Source: Pseudomonadota bacterium (GTDB lineage: Bacteria; Pseudomonadota; Gammaproteobacteria; Burkholderiales; Gallionellaceae). Taken from it: a stretch of 64,000 nt of DNA. Location of the stretch: assembly GCA_021848465.1 (NCBI GenBank), contig JAJZUP010000002.1, positions 186,001 to 250,000 on the forward strand, read 5' to 3'. The translations under genes were made by a program, and so were the position numbers. How positions within the stretch are numbered: the stretch's first letter is position 1; each line of letters starts with the position of its first letter. Below the pieces are notes generated by a model, which worked only from the letters and a program-made list of their open reading frames with translations, was not told where the DNA came from and did not search any database. Positions 1 to 9,692 of this stretch are shown piece after piece.

Positions 1-1103
1 AATACCTCGCCGCGCTGCACCGCAAAACTGATGTTGTTCACGGCGTAAAAATTGCCGAAGCGCCGTTGCAGCTGGTTCACTTCGATCACCGGTGCGGCGT
101 CATCCATCTGCCGCGCCGGCCCGGTGACCGGGGCGGGCAGCGCCGCCTGCACCTGCTCTGAGCGCCCCTTGAGCAAGGCGACAAAGCAATCCTCGAAGCG
201 CGGCGGCACCGGCTGCGCGGCAACCCCGGAAAATTGCGGCAGCATGGCGGCAAAGTCCGGCGGTTCTTCATCCTGCATGACCACCCGCACATGCTCGCCC
301 TGAATCAAGGCATCCAGCACTCCCGGCGCGCGCGCAAGGTACGACTGCAAGGCGCGCTTTCCGGCTCCGACCGCAGTCACCTGGTAGCTGCGGCCGCGCA
401 TCGTCGCGCGCAGCTCGGCAGGCGCGCCCTGCGCCAGCAGTTTGCCGTCGTGCAGCAGGATCACGTCATCGCAGCGCTCGGCCTCGTCCAGATAGGCGGT
501 GCTGAGCAGCACGCTGGTGCCCTGCTCGCGCACGAGGCGATAGACGATGTCCCACAGCTCGCGCCGCGACAGCGGGTCCACCCCGACCGTGGGCTCGTCG
601 AGCAGCAGCAGTGCCGGTTTGCGCACCAGCGCGCAGGCCAGGCCGAGCTTCTGCTTCATGCCGCCGGAAAGCTGGCCCGCCAGCCGCCCGGTGAACGGCG
701 CCAGCCCGGCCATGTGCATCAGGTCGCGGAAATGCGCGGTACGCTCGGAATGCGGCACGCCTTGCAAATCGGCATACAGGTCAAAATTCTCCTGCACGGT
801 CAGGTCTTCATACAGGCCGAAGCGCTGCGGCATGTAGCCGATGAGGCTCTGCACCTGCAACGACTGATGTGCAGCATCCAGCCCGAGCACGCCGATGCTG
901 CCGCTGTCGGCCTCCAGCAGCCCGGCCGCCAGCCGCATCAACGTGGTCTTGCCGGCCGCGTCCGGCCCGACCAGGCCGGTGACGATGCCGGGACGCACCA
1001 AGAAACTGACATCGCGCAGGGCGGGGACTGTGCGCCCGGCAGTGTGGAAAGATTTGGAAACCTGGTGGACAGTCAGCGCCGTCGTGGATTCGGCTGTGCC
1101 CAT
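1..1103 (-). CDS. rbbA: RbbA/YhiH-type ABC transporter ATP-binding protein (partial, runs off left edge)
   Basis: About 367 codons are visible, starting at ATG 1103 only 7 bases after the stop of the HlyD-family gene; the frame stays open to base 1. The first ATPase domain is complete: Walker A GPDAAGKT near residue 45, ABC signature LSGGMKQ and Walker B LLLLDEPTVGVD. After a linker at about residue 335 a second ATPase domain begins (VIEVNQLQRRFGNF...). Two nucleotide-binding domains in one chain next to a HlyD protein is the layout of the E. coli yhiI-yhiH (rbbA) locus, where the C-terminus carries an ABC-2 type membrane domain. That part lies outside the window. The likely role is ATP-driven export or drug efflux with the adjacent fusion protein; the substrate is unknown. 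In Walker A the usual Asn-Gly pair reads Asp-Ala. Confidence 0.85.
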   Translation of the reverse strand, partial: MGTAESTTALTVHQVSKSFHTAGRTVPALRDVSFLVRPGIVTGLVGPDAAGKTTLMRLAAGLLEADSGSIGVLGLDAAHQSLQVQSLIGYMPQRFGLYEDLTVQENFDLYADLQGVPHSERTAHFRDLMHMAGLAPFTGRLAGQLSGGMKQKLGLACALVRKPALLLLDEPTVGVDPLSRRELWDIVYRLVREQGTSVLLSTAYLDEAERCDDVILLHDGKLLAQGAPAELRATMRGRSYQVTAVGAGKRALQSYLARAPGVLDALIQGEHVRVVMQDEEPPDFAAMLPQFSGVAAQPVPPRFEDCFVALLKGRSEQVQAALPAPVTGPARQMDDAAPVIEVNQLQRRFGNFYAVNNISFAVQRGEV

Positions 1104-1110
1104 GCGGACC

Positions 1111-1986
1111 TCAGGGATGGCAGTGGTTGTCGTCCGCAGCCGGCGGCTGGTCCAGCGCAATCGTGACCGTGGCGGGCATGCCGAGGCGCAGTTCGTTCTG
1201 CGGATTGCACACGAACACGCGCGCCTGGTACACCAGGCTGCTGCGGATTTCGGTGGTCTCCACGGCCTTGGGGGTGAATTCGGCGGTCGGCGAAATATAG
1301 CCGACCCAGGCCTGGTAATGCTTGCCGGGGTAGCTGTCGGTGCTGACTTCGGCGGCCATGCCCGGCTTGACCTGCCCGAGCTTGCTCTCCTGGATGTATA
1401 CGCGCACCCAGAGTGGATCGTTCAATGCCATCGTATACACCGGGCGCTGCGGGGATGCCATGTCGCCCACTTCAAGAATGCGCTGCTGGATCACGCCATC
1501 GTCCGGCGCATACAGCGACGTATCGGACAATGCCTTGTGCGCCACTTCCAGCGCTGCCTGCGCGGCCAGCAACGCGGCATGCGCCGCATCGGCCGCCGCG
1601 CGTGCATTGTCCACCTGCTGGTCGGAAATGAAGTGCTGCTCGGCCAGCCGCTTGAGGCGCTGGTAGTTGCCTGCGGCATTGTTGGCATTGATGCGCGCGA
1701 CATTCACTTCCGCCTCGGCCCGGTGCTCCTGCTCATGCAGCATGGTGGTATTCAGCGTTCCAAGCAACTGGCCTTTCCTGACCTGCTCGCCCTCATGCAC
1801 TCGCAGGTCGGCAATGCGCTCGGCTGCGTTGAAGGCAAGCTGCACCTGGCGGATGTCCACGTTGCCATACAGCGTCAGCGTATTTTCACCCTTGCCGTTA
1901 TGGCGGGAATACAGCCACGCCGAAGCACTGGCAAGTGCAACAACGCCAAGCAATACAAGCGCAATGAGGGGTTTGGCCGGTTTCAA
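1111..1986 (-). CDS. HlyD-family membrane fusion protein (YhiI-like)
   Basis: A 291-residue periplasmic adaptor. Residues 1-27 form a single N-terminal membrane anchor (IALVLLGVVALASASAWLY). A biotinyl-lipoyl-like half-motif follows (LRVHEGEQVRKGQLLGTLN), then a long Ala/Glu-rich coiled-coil hairpin around residues 80-160, the second lipoyl half (LYAPDDGVIQQRILEVGD) and a beta-barrel region. It should couple the inner-membrane ABC exporter encoded immediately downstream to an outer-membrane channel. The start is TTG at 1986: no in-frame ATG exists between the preceding stop and this codon, and no strong ribosome binding site is visible, so the exact start is uncertain. Confidence 0.85.
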   Translation of the reverse strand: MKPAKPLIALVLLGVVALASASAWLYSRHNGKGENTLTLYGNVDIRQVQLAFNAAERIADLRVHEGEQVRKGQLLGTLNTTMLHEQEHRAEAEVNVARINANNAAGNYQRLKRLAEQHFISDQQVDNARAAADAAHAALLAAQAALEVAHKALSDTSLYAPDDGVIQQRILEVGDMASPQRPVYTMALNDPLWVRVYIQESKLGQVKPGMAAEVSTDSYPGKHYQAWVGYISPTAEFTPKAVETTEIRSSLVYQARVFVCNPQNELRLGMPATVTIALDQPPAADDNHCHP

Positions 1987-2060
1987 GATCAGTGACGAAG
2001 CATGAATGGTACTGGCGTGATGGTACCGCTAAACCGGCGGAGTGTCAGCAGGTTGCCGGC

Positions 2061-3173
2061 TTACAGCAGTGCTTCCACATCGTGCGCCGGCAGGCCGAAT
2101 GCAGCAGCGACCGCAGGATGGGTGAGCTTGCCAGCCACGATGTTCACGCCATTGCGCAACGCGGCATTTTGCCGCACTGCGGCGCGCCAGCCGGCACCGG
2201 CCAGCAGCTGCACGTAAGGCAGGGTGGCATTGGTCAAGGCCAGCGTGGAAGTACGCGGCACGGCCCCCGGCATGTTCGCGACCGCATAGTGGATCACGCC
2301 ATCGACGGTGTAGATCGGGTTGTCATGCGTGGTCGGCCGCGTGGTCTCCACACAACCGCCCTGGTCCACCGCAACATCCACGATCACCGCGCCGGGATGC
2401 ATGGTCTTAAGGTCTTCGCGCAGGATCAGCCTGGGCGCAAGCGCGCCGGGAATCAGCACGCCGCCGATGACGAGATCGGCATGGGCGATCTGTTTTTGCA
2501 CGGTATGGCGGTTCGAATACAGCAAGCGCACGTTCGCGGGCAATATTTCGCCGAGGTGGCGCAGCCGGTCCAGCGAAATGTCCAGCAAGGTGACTTGTGC
2601 CCCCAGCCCGGCCGCCATCTTTGCTGCATTCAACCCGACGATGCCGCCGCCGAGGATAACCACATTACCCGGCTCAACCCCGGCCACCCCGCCCAGCAGC
2701 ACGCCGCGCCCGCCATACAATTTTTCCAGGTATTTGGCGCCCTGCTGCACCGCCAGCCGCCCGGCCACCTCGGACATCGGGGTAAGCAACGGCAACTCGC
2801 CGGACGGCAAGGCCACGGTTTCGTAAGCGATACAGGTTGCGCCGGAATCCAGGTGCGCGCGCGTCAGCTTTTCGTCGGCCGCGAAATGGAAATAGGTGAA
2901 CACGGTATGGTCGGGGCGGATGCGCTGCCACTCGGATGCGATCGGCTCCTTGACCTTGACGACCAGTTCGGCAGCAGCCCAGGTGGTATCGGCATCCGGA
3001 GCAATCCGCGCACCCGCCGCGACATACAGCTCGTCGCCAAAGCCGCTGCCGACGCCGGCCCCCTGCTCCACGGTCACTTGATGCCCGGCGGCCACGAGCG
3101 CCGCCACCCCGGCGGGGACGACGGCAACGCGGTTTTCGTTGGTCTTGATTTCCTTCGGGATGCCGATTTTCAT
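2061..3173 (-). CDS. ald: alanine dehydrogenase
   Basis: A 370-residue protein matching the NAD-dependent L-alanine dehydrogenase family in length and sequence. It begins [17 protein letters not shown], has the N-terminal substrate domain residues ([13 protein letters not shown]), and a Rossmann NAD site [22 protein letters not shown] near residue 170. It reversibly converts alanine to pyruvate plus ammonia in the cytoplasm. The ATG at 3173 was chosen over an upstream in-frame ATG at 3203 because the family starts here and GAAAGG lies 8 bases upstream. A terminator for the preceding gene lies upstream, so ald probably has its own promoter. The HlyD-family gene starts 75 bases downstream; whether they are co-transcribed is unclear. 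Confidence 0.95.
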   Translation of the reverse strand: MKIGIPKEIKTNENRVAVVPAGVAALVAAGHQVTVEQGAGVGSGFGDELYVAAGARIAPDADTTWAAAELVVKVKEPIASEWQRIRPDHTVFTYFHFAADEKLTRAHLDSGATCIAYETVALPSGELPLLTPMSEVAGRLAVQQGAKYLEKLYGGRGVLLGGVAGVEPGNVVILGGGIVGLNAAKMAAGLGAQVTLLDISLDRLRHLGEILPANVRLLYSNRHTVQKQIAHADLVIGGVLIPGALAPRLILREDLKTMHPGAVIVDVAVDQGGCVETTRPTTHDNPIYTVDGVIHYAVANMPGAVPRTSTLALTNATLPYVQLLAGAGWRAAVRQNAALRNGVNIVAGKLTHPAVAAAFGLPAHDVEALL

Positions 3174-3253
3174 CTTTAACCTTTCAACTTGGGAACATCG
3201 CAAGCATCACACCACTGCGCCCTGCCGTCACGCCATCATGCGCCCATCAAACA

Positions 3254-3275
3254 AAAACCGCCTTGCGGCGGTTTT
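3254..3275 (-). terminator. rho-independent terminator after the DHH phosphoesterase gene
   Basis: A perfect 9-base-pair stem (3254-3262 with 3267-3275) closes a TTGC loop. On the minus strand it is followed by a T-rich run, so it ends transcription of the gene that stops at 3299. Confidence 0.85.
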
Positions 3276-3298
3276 CCTGAGGCAGCTCCGAAATGGCT

Positions 3299-4231
3299 TC
3301 AGCCATCGGTGTTGATCTTCTTGACCAGCTCGGCCAGCACGACATCGGCTTTGTCGTTGTCCACCTGACAGGTGCCGGCATTCTGGTGACCGCCGCCGCC
3401 GTATTGCAGCATCAGCTCGCCGATATTTGTTTTCGAGCTACGGTTCAGGATCGACTTGCCGGTGGCGAATACGGTGTTCTGCTGCTTCACGCCCCACAGC
3501 ACGTGGATCGAAATGTTGGTTTCCGGGAACAGCGCATAAATCATGAAACGATTGCCGGCATAGATCGTTTCTTCCTTGCGCAAATCCAGCACCACCAGGT
3601 TGCCGTGCACCTTCGAACAGCGCTTGAGCTGTTCCTTGAATTGGTCCTCATGACTGAAATACAGCTCGGCACGCTCTTTCACGTCCGGCAGCTGCATGAT
3701 CTGCGCGACATCGTGATTGCGGCAGTAATCGATCAGGTCCATCATCAGATCGTAGTTGGAGATGCGGAAATTCCGGAAGCGTCCGAGTCCGGTACGCGAG
3801 TCCATCAGGTAGTTCAGCAGCACCCAGCCTTGCGGATGCAGGATTTCCTCGCGCGTGAACTGCGCCGAGTCGGCCTTGTCCACCGCTGCCATCATTTCGT
3901 TCCACGCCGAGGGAAACACCTTGGCGCCACCGTAATAGTCGTACACCACGCGCGCGGCGGAAGGTGCCTTGGGATCAATGATGTGGTTGTTGCGCTCGCC
4001 GGTATTGCGGATGGTTTCCGAAAGGTGGTGGTCGAATGCCAGGTGCGCGCCGGCCACATACGGCAGGTTGGTCGTGATGTCGCCCGCGCCGATCTGGATC
4101 TTGCCGTCCTGCATATCCTTCGGATGCACAAACAGGATGTCGCTCAACATATCGAGGTGTTTCAACAATACCGCGCACACCAGACCGTCGAAGTCACTGC
4201 GCGTTACCAGGCGAAATTTACTATTGCTCAT
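3299..4231 (-). CDS. DHH/DHHA1-family phosphoesterase
   Basis: A 310-residue cytoplasmic protein. The N-terminus has the motif RSDFDGLVCAVLL (residues 11-23, metal-binding aspartates) and the family-naming FDHH near residue 66. The C-terminal DHHA1 domain ends with a glycine-rich GGGGHQNAGTCQV. These motifs define DHH hydrolases such as nanoRNases, cyclic-dinucleotide phosphodiesterases and exopolyphosphatase-like proteins. The exact substrate cannot be read from sequence. Hydrolysis of pGpG or short RNAs is a possibility, given how many c-di-GMP proteins the window encodes, but this is inference. The start at 4231 follows GAAAGAG. It is a single-gene unit with its own terminator at 3254-3275. 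Confidence 0.85.
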   Translation of the reverse strand: MSNSKFRLVTRSDFDGLVCAVLLKHLDMLSDILFVHPKDMQDGKIQIGAGDITTNLPYVAGAHLAFDHHLSETIRNTGERNNHIIDPKAPSAARVVYDYYGGAKVFPSAWNEMMAAVDKADSAQFTREEILHPQGWVLLNYLMDSRTGLGRFRNFRISNYDLMMDLIDYCRNHDVAQIMQLPDVKERAELYFSHEDQFKEQLKRCSKVHGNLVVLDLRKEETIYAGNRFMIYALFPETNISIHVLWGVKQQNTVFATGKSILNRSSKTNIGELMLQYGGGGHQNAGTCQVDNDKADVVLAELVKKINTDG

Positions 4232-4333
4232 ATGCTCTTTCCACTACCGAAATTAAACCGAAACCCAGGCAAGTCGGGGCGCATTCTATCCCATGTAGAA
4301 AAATAGTGGCAGTTTGGTGGCCGGACGAAAAAA

Positions 4334-4356
4334 AACACCCCGGTGACCGGGGTGTT
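4334..4356 (-). terminator. rho-independent terminator after the chemoreceptor gene
   Basis: A 10-base-pair GC-rich stem (4334-4343 with 4347-4356), three-base loop, and on the minus strand a run of T residues. It lies 20 bases after the stop of the methyl-accepting protein. Confidence 0.9.
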
Positions 4357-4375
4357 CAGGGTCTGGTGCGGAAAG

Positions 4376-5995
4376 CTATATCTTGAACCGGTTCACCGTG
4401 GTACGCATCTCATCGGCCAGTTCGGCCAAGTCTGCAGCCGAGGCGGCGGTTTGCTCTGCCGCACTGCTGTTGTCGCCGGTCAACCGGGCAACCTTGTCGA
4501 TATGCGCCGCAATATCCGCGCTCGCCTTGTTCTGCTCTTCGAGTGCCACGGAAATATCGCCTACGGTATGCAACACCTGGCTGGACTCCTGTTTGATCTG
4601 GCTGATTGCATCACCCGCCTGCTGCGCCATGGCGACACCTTCATCCACCTGGCCGACTGTCGCATTCATGCCCTCGACCGCCGCCAGTGATGCCTGCTGG
4701 ATGGTTTCGATCATTTGCGTAACTTCCTGGGTGGACTGGGTCGTGCGCTCCGCCAGCTTGCGCACCTCATCCGCCACCACGGCAAAGCCGCGTCCCTGCT
4801 CGCCAGCGCGCGCCGCCTCGATGGCCGCATTCAAGGCCAGCAGGTTGGTCTGGTCGGCAATTTCCTTGATCACCATCACGATGGAGGAAATCTGCTTCGA
4901 TTGCTCACCGAGGTTTTCGATGGAGACCGAGGTCTGGCGCACGGTCTCGGCGATCTTGCGCATTTCCTCGGCGGCACGCAGGATGATGACCCCGCCTTTT
5001 TCGGACCACTCGCCCGAACTCCGCGATATTTCCACGGCATCCTGTGCACCTTCGGCAACCTGGTTGATACTCCGGGTCACCTGCTCGACGGTTTCCGCCA
5101 TCGCCGATGTCGCTTCACGCTGGTCTACCGACCCTTGTGCCACAAGTTGGGATGAGGTGGACAGCGAATGCGAGGACTCGGCAACTTTTTCGATACCGTC
5201 ATGCAGCTTGCTGAAGGTGGTTTGCAATGTTCCCATCAGCTCGTTGAACGACTTCGCCGTCTGTCCAATCTCGTCTTCACTATCCACGGCAACGCGCCGG
5301 GTAAAATCGCCGGTACTGCTGATTTCCTTGATCGCACTGCGCATGCGCCCGGCCGGTTCGGACACAAAACGGTGCAGGATATAGTGGAACAATAGCCACA
5401 GCACGATCTGGATGCCCACCACAACGGCAACCGAAATCCATGCCAGGCGGCGCAGTTCCGCGTTGGTTGCCGAAATATCGAGATCCACTACGGATGCGCC
5501 GTTATGGTAACCCTCCGGGACATCGTGGCACATCAGGCAATTGGTGCCGCGAAAATCCTTGCTTTCGGTGTAGGGCACGATACCGTGCAGAATGTCGCCG
5601 CGCTGCTCAAAGAAAATCTTGCCATCCTCCAGCGCACGCAGTTCCTCGGGACTGGCGGGCTGCTCTTCCGGCAAGCCCATGCCATACTGCTTCTGGACCA
5701 GCTTGTTGCGGATGATGCGCAGGGACTTGATGTCTTCCCCTGAGCCCATCTTCTTGATGAATAATTTACGCTGCTCGACATCGCTGATGATGCCATTGAG
5801 CATCAACATATTCGCGCCATTGATAACACCATCGGCAAGTGAAATGATCTTTCCCTCGGCACCGCGCTCATTTGCTCGCCGCTCGATATTGTAAAACGAC
5901 ATGGCGGCAACGATGCTGACCACCAGCAAGAGCAATTGCACCGAAACCTGCACCTTGAATGCAATGCTGGATGTGGCCTGAGATGGTATTTTCAT
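4376..5995 (-). CDS. methyl-accepting chemotaxis protein with periplasmic c-type haem-binding motif
   Basis: A 539-residue chemoreceptor. Residues 14-36 form the first membrane helix. The periplasmic domain (37-183) contains a CxxCH haem attachment motif, CLMCH at residues 153-157. A second membrane helix lies around 184-208, then a HAMP domain (about 209-262) and the signalling hairpin with the conserved tip [22 protein letters not shown]. It should report a periplasmic redox or ligand signal to CheA. The whole periplasmic domain, including the segments [13 protein letters not shown] and [10 protein letters not shown], is homologous to that of the GGDEF protein at 16698-18398. The start at 5995 follows GGGAG. 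It is apparently monocistronic, with a terminator at 4334-4356. Confidence 0.93.
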   Translation of the reverse strand: MKIPSQATSSIAFKVQVSVQLLLLVVSIVAAMSFYNIERRANERGAEGKIISLADGVINGANMLMLNGIISDVEQRKLFIKKMGSGEDIKSLRIIRNKLVQKQYGMGLPEEQPASPEELRALEDGKIFFEQRGDILHGIVPYTESKDFRGTNCLMCHDVPEGYHNGASVVDLDISATNAELRRLAWISVAVVVGIQIVLWLLFHYILHRFVSEPAGRMRSAIKEISSTGDFTRRVAVDSEDEIGQTAKSFNELMGTLQTTFSKLHDGIEKVAESSHSLSTSSQLVAQGSVDQREATSAMAETVEQVTRSINQVAEGAQDAVEISRSSGEWSEKGGVIILRAAEEMRKIAETVRQTSVSIENLGEQSKQISSIVMVIKEIADQTNLLALNAAIEAARAGEQGRGFAVVADEVRKLAERTTQSTQEVTQMIETIQQASLAAVEGMNATVGQVDEGVAMAQQAGDAISQIKQESSQVLHTVGDISVALEEQNKASADIAAHIDKVARLTGDNSSAAEQTAASAADLAELADEMRTTVNRFKI

Positions 5996-6289
5996 TTTCA
6001 GTTACTCCCTGATTGGGGACTGTCGCGCCCCTGAAAAAATTTGATGCGGATAAAAGCAGTCCGATAAAACTGTTGGCCCGCCCCGGCATCCAATAAAGCC
6101 CTGTTTCCCGGCTTTGCCTGTTCCATGACTCCGTAGTGTAACGGCAATTCGCCCAGATCCTTTAGCGAAAAAACCATGGAAAATGCTGCCATTTCACCCG
6201 ATTGCCGCGAAGTGCAACAGTCCTCCGGCATTAATCAACCCCTCCCGTGCCCCGGGGAGTGGCCTGTGCCATTAATGGAAAAGAATCCT
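5996..6289. other. intergenic region, no gene seen
   Basis: Nearly 300 bases between the nickel permease stop and the chemoreceptor start, both leftward. It must hold the chemoreceptor promoter. Short open frames here have no ribosome binding site or recognisable sequence. A C/G-rich stretch near 6240-6262 can form a short stem but lacks a T-run, so no terminator is called. Confidence 0.5.
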
Positions 6290-7102
6290 TCAGACCGACA
6301 AGGATGAGCGCTGCACACTGTATCGCGCCAGGAAATAACTGGCGCCAACAATCAGAATAAGCGCACAACCGATCATCAATTCACGCCCATCCTGCCATGC
6401 ACTAGCCTCTGGAAAAAAATGCCTGGATAAACCGAGTCCCGCCACTCCGAAACTAAGCATAGCCACTGTAATAGCCATGATACGTGACATCGCTCGCGCC
6501 ATGGCATCCGCGCGCTGCAGCAAATGTGAAATCCACAAACCGTTCAGTGCATCGGTCAACATCATGCCAATCATGAACCCCAGCGCCAGCAGCAAGGCCA
6601 GCCACACACCCCCCGCCTGCAATGATGCGGCAGAAAACAATGCGGCCTGCGACAAGGTATCGAACGACAATGCAAACAGTGAACCCACCAGCGCAATCAG
6701 GGCCGGGTGTCCCGCTTCGCGCAGGCGAACGAGCCAACGCCCTTTCAGTCCGACCATCTGCACCATTTCATCCGGCGGCGTGGTAAATACCGCATGCAGG
6801 TTCAGCACCCCCAAGGCAACCAGGAAAAACACCGACACCCACAGGCCCACGCCATCAAGCCATTCCGGCATGCCGCCCTTCAGCAGCAAGCCGGCGCCCA
6901 CCGCCACCACGCACACCACCATGCCGTGCCCCAATGAAAAAAGGAAACCACACCAGCGCGCCAGGTTTTTGCGGCCGGCAGCGGCATTGAAACGCGTCAG
7001 GCCATCGATGGTGGCCAGGTGATCTGCATCCATGCCGTGCTTCATGCCAAGCAGAAACGCCAATGCAATCATGGGTAGAAAATTTCCTGTCATTGCCGTC
7101 AT
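6290..7102 (-). CDS. NiCoT-family nickel/cobalt permease (HoxN/NixA-like)
   Basis: About 270 residues with roughly eight hydrophobic segments. The second helix contains the family signature HGMDADHLATID (His-x4-Asp-His), which forms the Ni/Co selectivity site in NiCoT transporters, and a later helix has the SLGHGMVV segment. It imports nickel or cobalt through the inner membrane. Lying just beyond hypE in the same direction, it most likely supplies nickel for hydrogenase maturation. An in-frame ATG exists at 7138, but 7102 is preferred because GGAGG sits four bases upstream; a further ATG at 7093 is possible. It is about 190 bases downstream of hypE, so it could be in the same transcript or have its own promoter. 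Confidence 0.9.
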   Translation of the reverse strand: MTAMTGNFLPMIALAFLLGMKHGMDADHLATIDGLTRFNAAAGRKNLARWCGFLFSLGHGMVVCVVAVGAGLLLKGGMPEWLDGVGLWVSVFFLVALGVLNLHAVFTTPPDEMVQMVGLKGRWLVRLREAGHPALIALVGSLFALSFDTLSQAALFSAASLQAGGVWLALLLALGFMIGMMLTDALNGLWISHLLQRADAMARAMSRIMAITVAMLSFGVAGLGLSRHFFPEASAWQDGRELMIGCALILIVGASYFLARYSVQRSSLSV

Positions 7103-7292
7103 ACAACCTCCATACGAGATGCCAGCATGGTCTATCAAGCGCGATCACACGAAAATCATCGCGCGTACCCACGAACCCACAACCGCAGCGGTACACACCC
7201 TAATACAAATTAGACACTCAATAAAGAGCCCGCTCAACCCAAGCTCATCAAATGAGCCACCCGCCACGCAACATTACTGGATCAGCCCGGAG

Positions 7293-8345
7293 TCAACAAA
7301 TTCGCGGCAGCTGTTCGCCCGCCAGCCAATCCACCACGCGTCGCCCGCCCAGCCTGGTCGTCATCTGCACGAAGCCGTGCCTGTCGTTCAGCACCTCGCC
7401 GATGACGGATGCCTCGCGTCCCAGCGGATGGGCGCGCATCGCGGCCAGCAACTTGTCTTCGTCGCCCGGCGCGCAGATGGCAATGAGCTTGCCCTCGTTC
7501 GCCACATACAGCGGATCGAGGCCGAGGAACTCGCAGGCCGCTTCAACCGGCTGGTTCACCTTGATGGCGGACTCCTGCAGCATCATGCCCACGCCGGATT
7601 GCTTGGCGATCTCGTTCAGGGTGGTGGCCAGCCCGCCGCGCGTCGGGTCGCGCAGCACGCGCAATTGTGCGCCTGTATCCAGCATCGCCTCGATGAGGTC
7701 GTGCAGTGCGGCGGTGTCCGACACGATGGGCGCGGAGAAACTCAGCCCCTCGCGCTGGGACAGGATCGCCATGCCGTGATCACCGATGCTGCCGGACAGC
7801 AATATCCTGTCGCCCGGCTGCGCCAGATCGCCGGAAAGCTGAACGCCCTCGCGCATCACGCCCACCCCGGTGGTGGTGATGAACACCCCATCGCCTTTGC
7901 CCTGCTCCACCACCTTGGTATCGCCGGTGACGATGGGCACGCCCGCCTCGCGCGCCGCCTGCGCCATCGACTCGACGATGCGCTTGAGGTCGGCCAGCGG
8001 AAAGCCTTCTTCGAGGATGAAGCCAGCGGAAAGATACAAAGGCTGCGCCCCCATCACCGCCACATCGTTAATGGTGCCGTGCACCGACAGGCAACCGATG
8101 TCGCCGCCCGCAAAGAACAGTGGCGACACCACATGGCTGTCGGTCGCCATCACCAGCCGACCGCTGGCATGCGGCAAGGTCGCGCCGTCGTTGCCCTGGG
8201 CGAGGAACTCGTTGTCGAACGCTGCGGCGAACAGCTCGCCGATCAGTTGCGCCATCGCGCGCCCGCCGGAACCCTGCGACATGTCCACGCGACCGTTCTT
8301 GAGGTCGAGTGCGCGGGTGTAGTTGGGTTTGACTGTACTCATCAT
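7293..8345 (-). CDS. hypE: hydrogenase maturation protein HypE
   Basis: 350 residues, the last gene of the hyp run. HypE converts the carbamoyl group, transferred by HypF to its C-terminal cysteine, into thiocyanate, which becomes the CN ligand of the NiFe active site. The C-terminus reads PRIC, giving the essential terminal Cys at position 350. The AIR-synthase-like fold is visible: GSGGRAM near the N-terminus, VMGAQPLYLSAGFILEEGF, the Asp-rich ATP site VTGDTKVV and DPTRGGLATTLNEIA. The ATG at 8345 overlaps the hypD stop in ATGATGA, indicating translational coupling; a second ATG follows directly. Confidence 0.97.
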   Translation of the reverse strand: MMSTVKPNYTRALDLKNGRVDMSQGSGGRAMAQLIGELFAAAFDNEFLAQGNDGATLPHASGRLVMATDSHVVSPLFFAGGDIGCLSVHGTINDVAVMGAQPLYLSAGFILEEGFPLADLKRIVESMAQAAREAGVPIVTGDTKVVEQGKGDGVFITTTGVGVMREGVQLSGDLAQPGDRILLSGSIGDHGMAILSQREGLSFSAPIVSDTAALHDLIEAMLDTGAQLRVLRDPTRGGLATTLNEIAKQSGVGMMLQESAIKVNQPVEAACEFLGLDPLYVANEGKLIAICAPGDEDKLLAAMRAHPLGREASVIGEVLNDRHGFVQMTTRLGGRRVVDWLAGEQLPRIC

Positions 8346-9448
8346 GCGGCTTCCCTGAACCGTCCATAGCTGTAATGCGCGGCACAAGCACCTTCGGAAG
8401 AAACCATACACGATCCTATGGGGTTGTCGGGCGTGCATACGGTGCCGAAGATCTTGCACTCCTGCGGGCGCTTCTGGCCCCGCAATATCGCGGCACATTC
8501 GCAGGCCTTGTTGTCCGGCACCGCGATGTAATCCACCTTGAACTTCTGTTCGGCATCGAAGGCGGCGAACCGGTCGCGCAGTTTCAATGCGCTGTGCGGC
8601 ACGCTGCCGAGGCCGCGCCATTCGAAGCTATCGCGCAGCTCGAATACTTCCGCTACCAATTCCTGCGCCTTCAGGTTGCCTTCGCGCGTGACGGCGCGGG
8701 TGAATTCGTTCTCCACGGCGGCGCGGCCGTCGTTGATCTGGCGCACCAGCATCAATATCGCCTGCATCACGTCCAGCGGTTCGAACCCGGCGATGACCAC
8801 CGGCTTGTGGTAGTCGTCGGCGAAGGGTTCGTAAGGTTTGCTGCCGATGACGGTGGAGACATGCGCGGGGCCGACGAAGCCGTCGATCTCCACATCGCCC
8901 GCCAGGATGGCGTGCATCGCGGCGGGCGTGAGCACGTGGTCGCACAGGATGCTGAAGTTCTTCAGCCCTGCCGCTTCGGCCTGCTTCACCGCCACGGCGG
9001 TGGGCGGCGTGGTGGTCTCGAAGCCGATGGCGAGGAACACCACCTCCCGCCCAGGATTGTCGCGCGCGATCTTCAGCGCATCCTGGGTGGAATAGATCAT
9101 GCGCACATCGGCGCCGTTGGCCTTGGCGCGCATCAGCGACAGGTGGTCGGAGGCCGGCACGCGCACGGTGTCGGCATAGGTGCACAAGATGACGTTGTGC
9201 TCGCGTGCGAGGCGGATGGCCTGATCGACGCGACCGATGGGCAGCACGCACACCGGGCAACCGGGGCCATGGATCATGCGCACGTTGGGTGGCAACAGGT
9301 CGGCGATGCCGTAGCGCGAGATGGCGTGGGTGTGGCCGCCGCAGAACTCCATCAGACGATACGAGCGTCCCGGTTGCGCTTCGCGCGCGATGTTGGCGGC
9401 GATGTTCTTCGCCAGTTCGCCGTCGCGGAATTCGTCGATGTATTTCAT
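8342..9448 (-). CDS. hypD: hydrogenase maturation protein HypD
   Basis: 368 residues. HypD is the iron-sulfur scaffold that, with HypC, assembles the Fe(CN)2CO unit of NiFe hydrogenases. The family motifs are present: CGGHTH at residues 36-41, GPGCPVC at 61-67, FETTTPPTA near 160, and the C-terminal cysteine-bearing segments that hold the 4Fe-4S cluster (NKACECAAILRGQKRPQEC, then TVCTPDNPIGSCMVSSEG). The start overlaps the hypC stop by four bases (ATGA) and the stop overlaps hypE, so hypC-hypD-hypE should be made as a coupled set. Confidence 0.97.
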   Translation of the reverse strand: MKYIDEFRDGELAKNIAANIAREAQPGRSYRLMEFCGGHTHAISRYGIADLLPPNVRMIHGPGCPVCVLPIGRVDQAIRLAREHNVILCTYADTVRVPASDHLSLMRAKANGADVRMIYSTQDALKIARDNPGREVVFLAIGFETTTPPTAVAVKQAEAAGLKNFSILCDHVLTPAAMHAILAGDVEIDGFVGPAHVSTVIGSKPYEPFADDYHKPVVIAGFEPLDVMQAILMLVRQINDGRAAVENEFTRAVTREGNLKAQELVAEVFELRDSFEWRGLGSVPHSALKLRDRFAAFDAEQKFKVDYIAVPDNKACECAAILRGQKRPQECKIFGTVCTPDNPIGSCMVSSEGACAAHYSYGRFREAA

Positions 9449-9690
9449 GACCCCAACTCCTCGCGCAGTTCATCGAGCTGCCCCATCTCGGCGAATGCCT
9501 CCAGTGTGCGCTGCGCCTCGTCGGCATCGATCTTCTGCAAGGCATAGCCGACATGCACGATGACGTAGTCGCCGACGGCGGCATCATCCACTAGCGCCAG
9601 CGAGATCTCCTTCTGCACGCCGCCGAGGTTGACGATGGCGTTGCCAGGAGTGGTTATCTTTTCTATGAGGGCGGGAATGGCGAGACACAT
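9445..9690 (-). CDS. hypC: hydrogenase maturation chaperone HypC
   Basis: 81 residues beginning MCLAIP, the invariant HypC start; Cys2 binds the Fe(CN)2CO intermediate after removal of Met1. It partners HypD and delivers iron to the large-subunit precursor. The C-terminal extension (RTLEAFAEMGQLDELREEL) is slightly longer than in minimal HypC. The start lies two bases after the hypF stop and the stop overlaps hypD. A longer in-frame opening to 9969 is rejected because the family begins exactly here. A second HypC-family protein is encoded at 14478-14786. Confidence 0.97.
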   Translation of the reverse strand: MCLAIPALIEKITTPGNAIVNLGGVQKEISLALVDDAAVGDYVIVHVGYALQKIDADEAQRTLEAFAEMGQLDELREELGS

Positions 9691-9692
9691 GG

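Noticed and set aside
234-1166. Long rightward open frame
   Set aside because: It lies opposite the ABC ATPase, whose Walker A, signature and Walker B motifs are in the correct leftward frame. The rightward frame is His/Gln/Arg-rich shadow sequence.
6240-6265. C/G-rich stem as a terminator for the nickel permease gene
   Set aside because: Only a five-base stem with an eight-base loop and no T-run on the minus strand.
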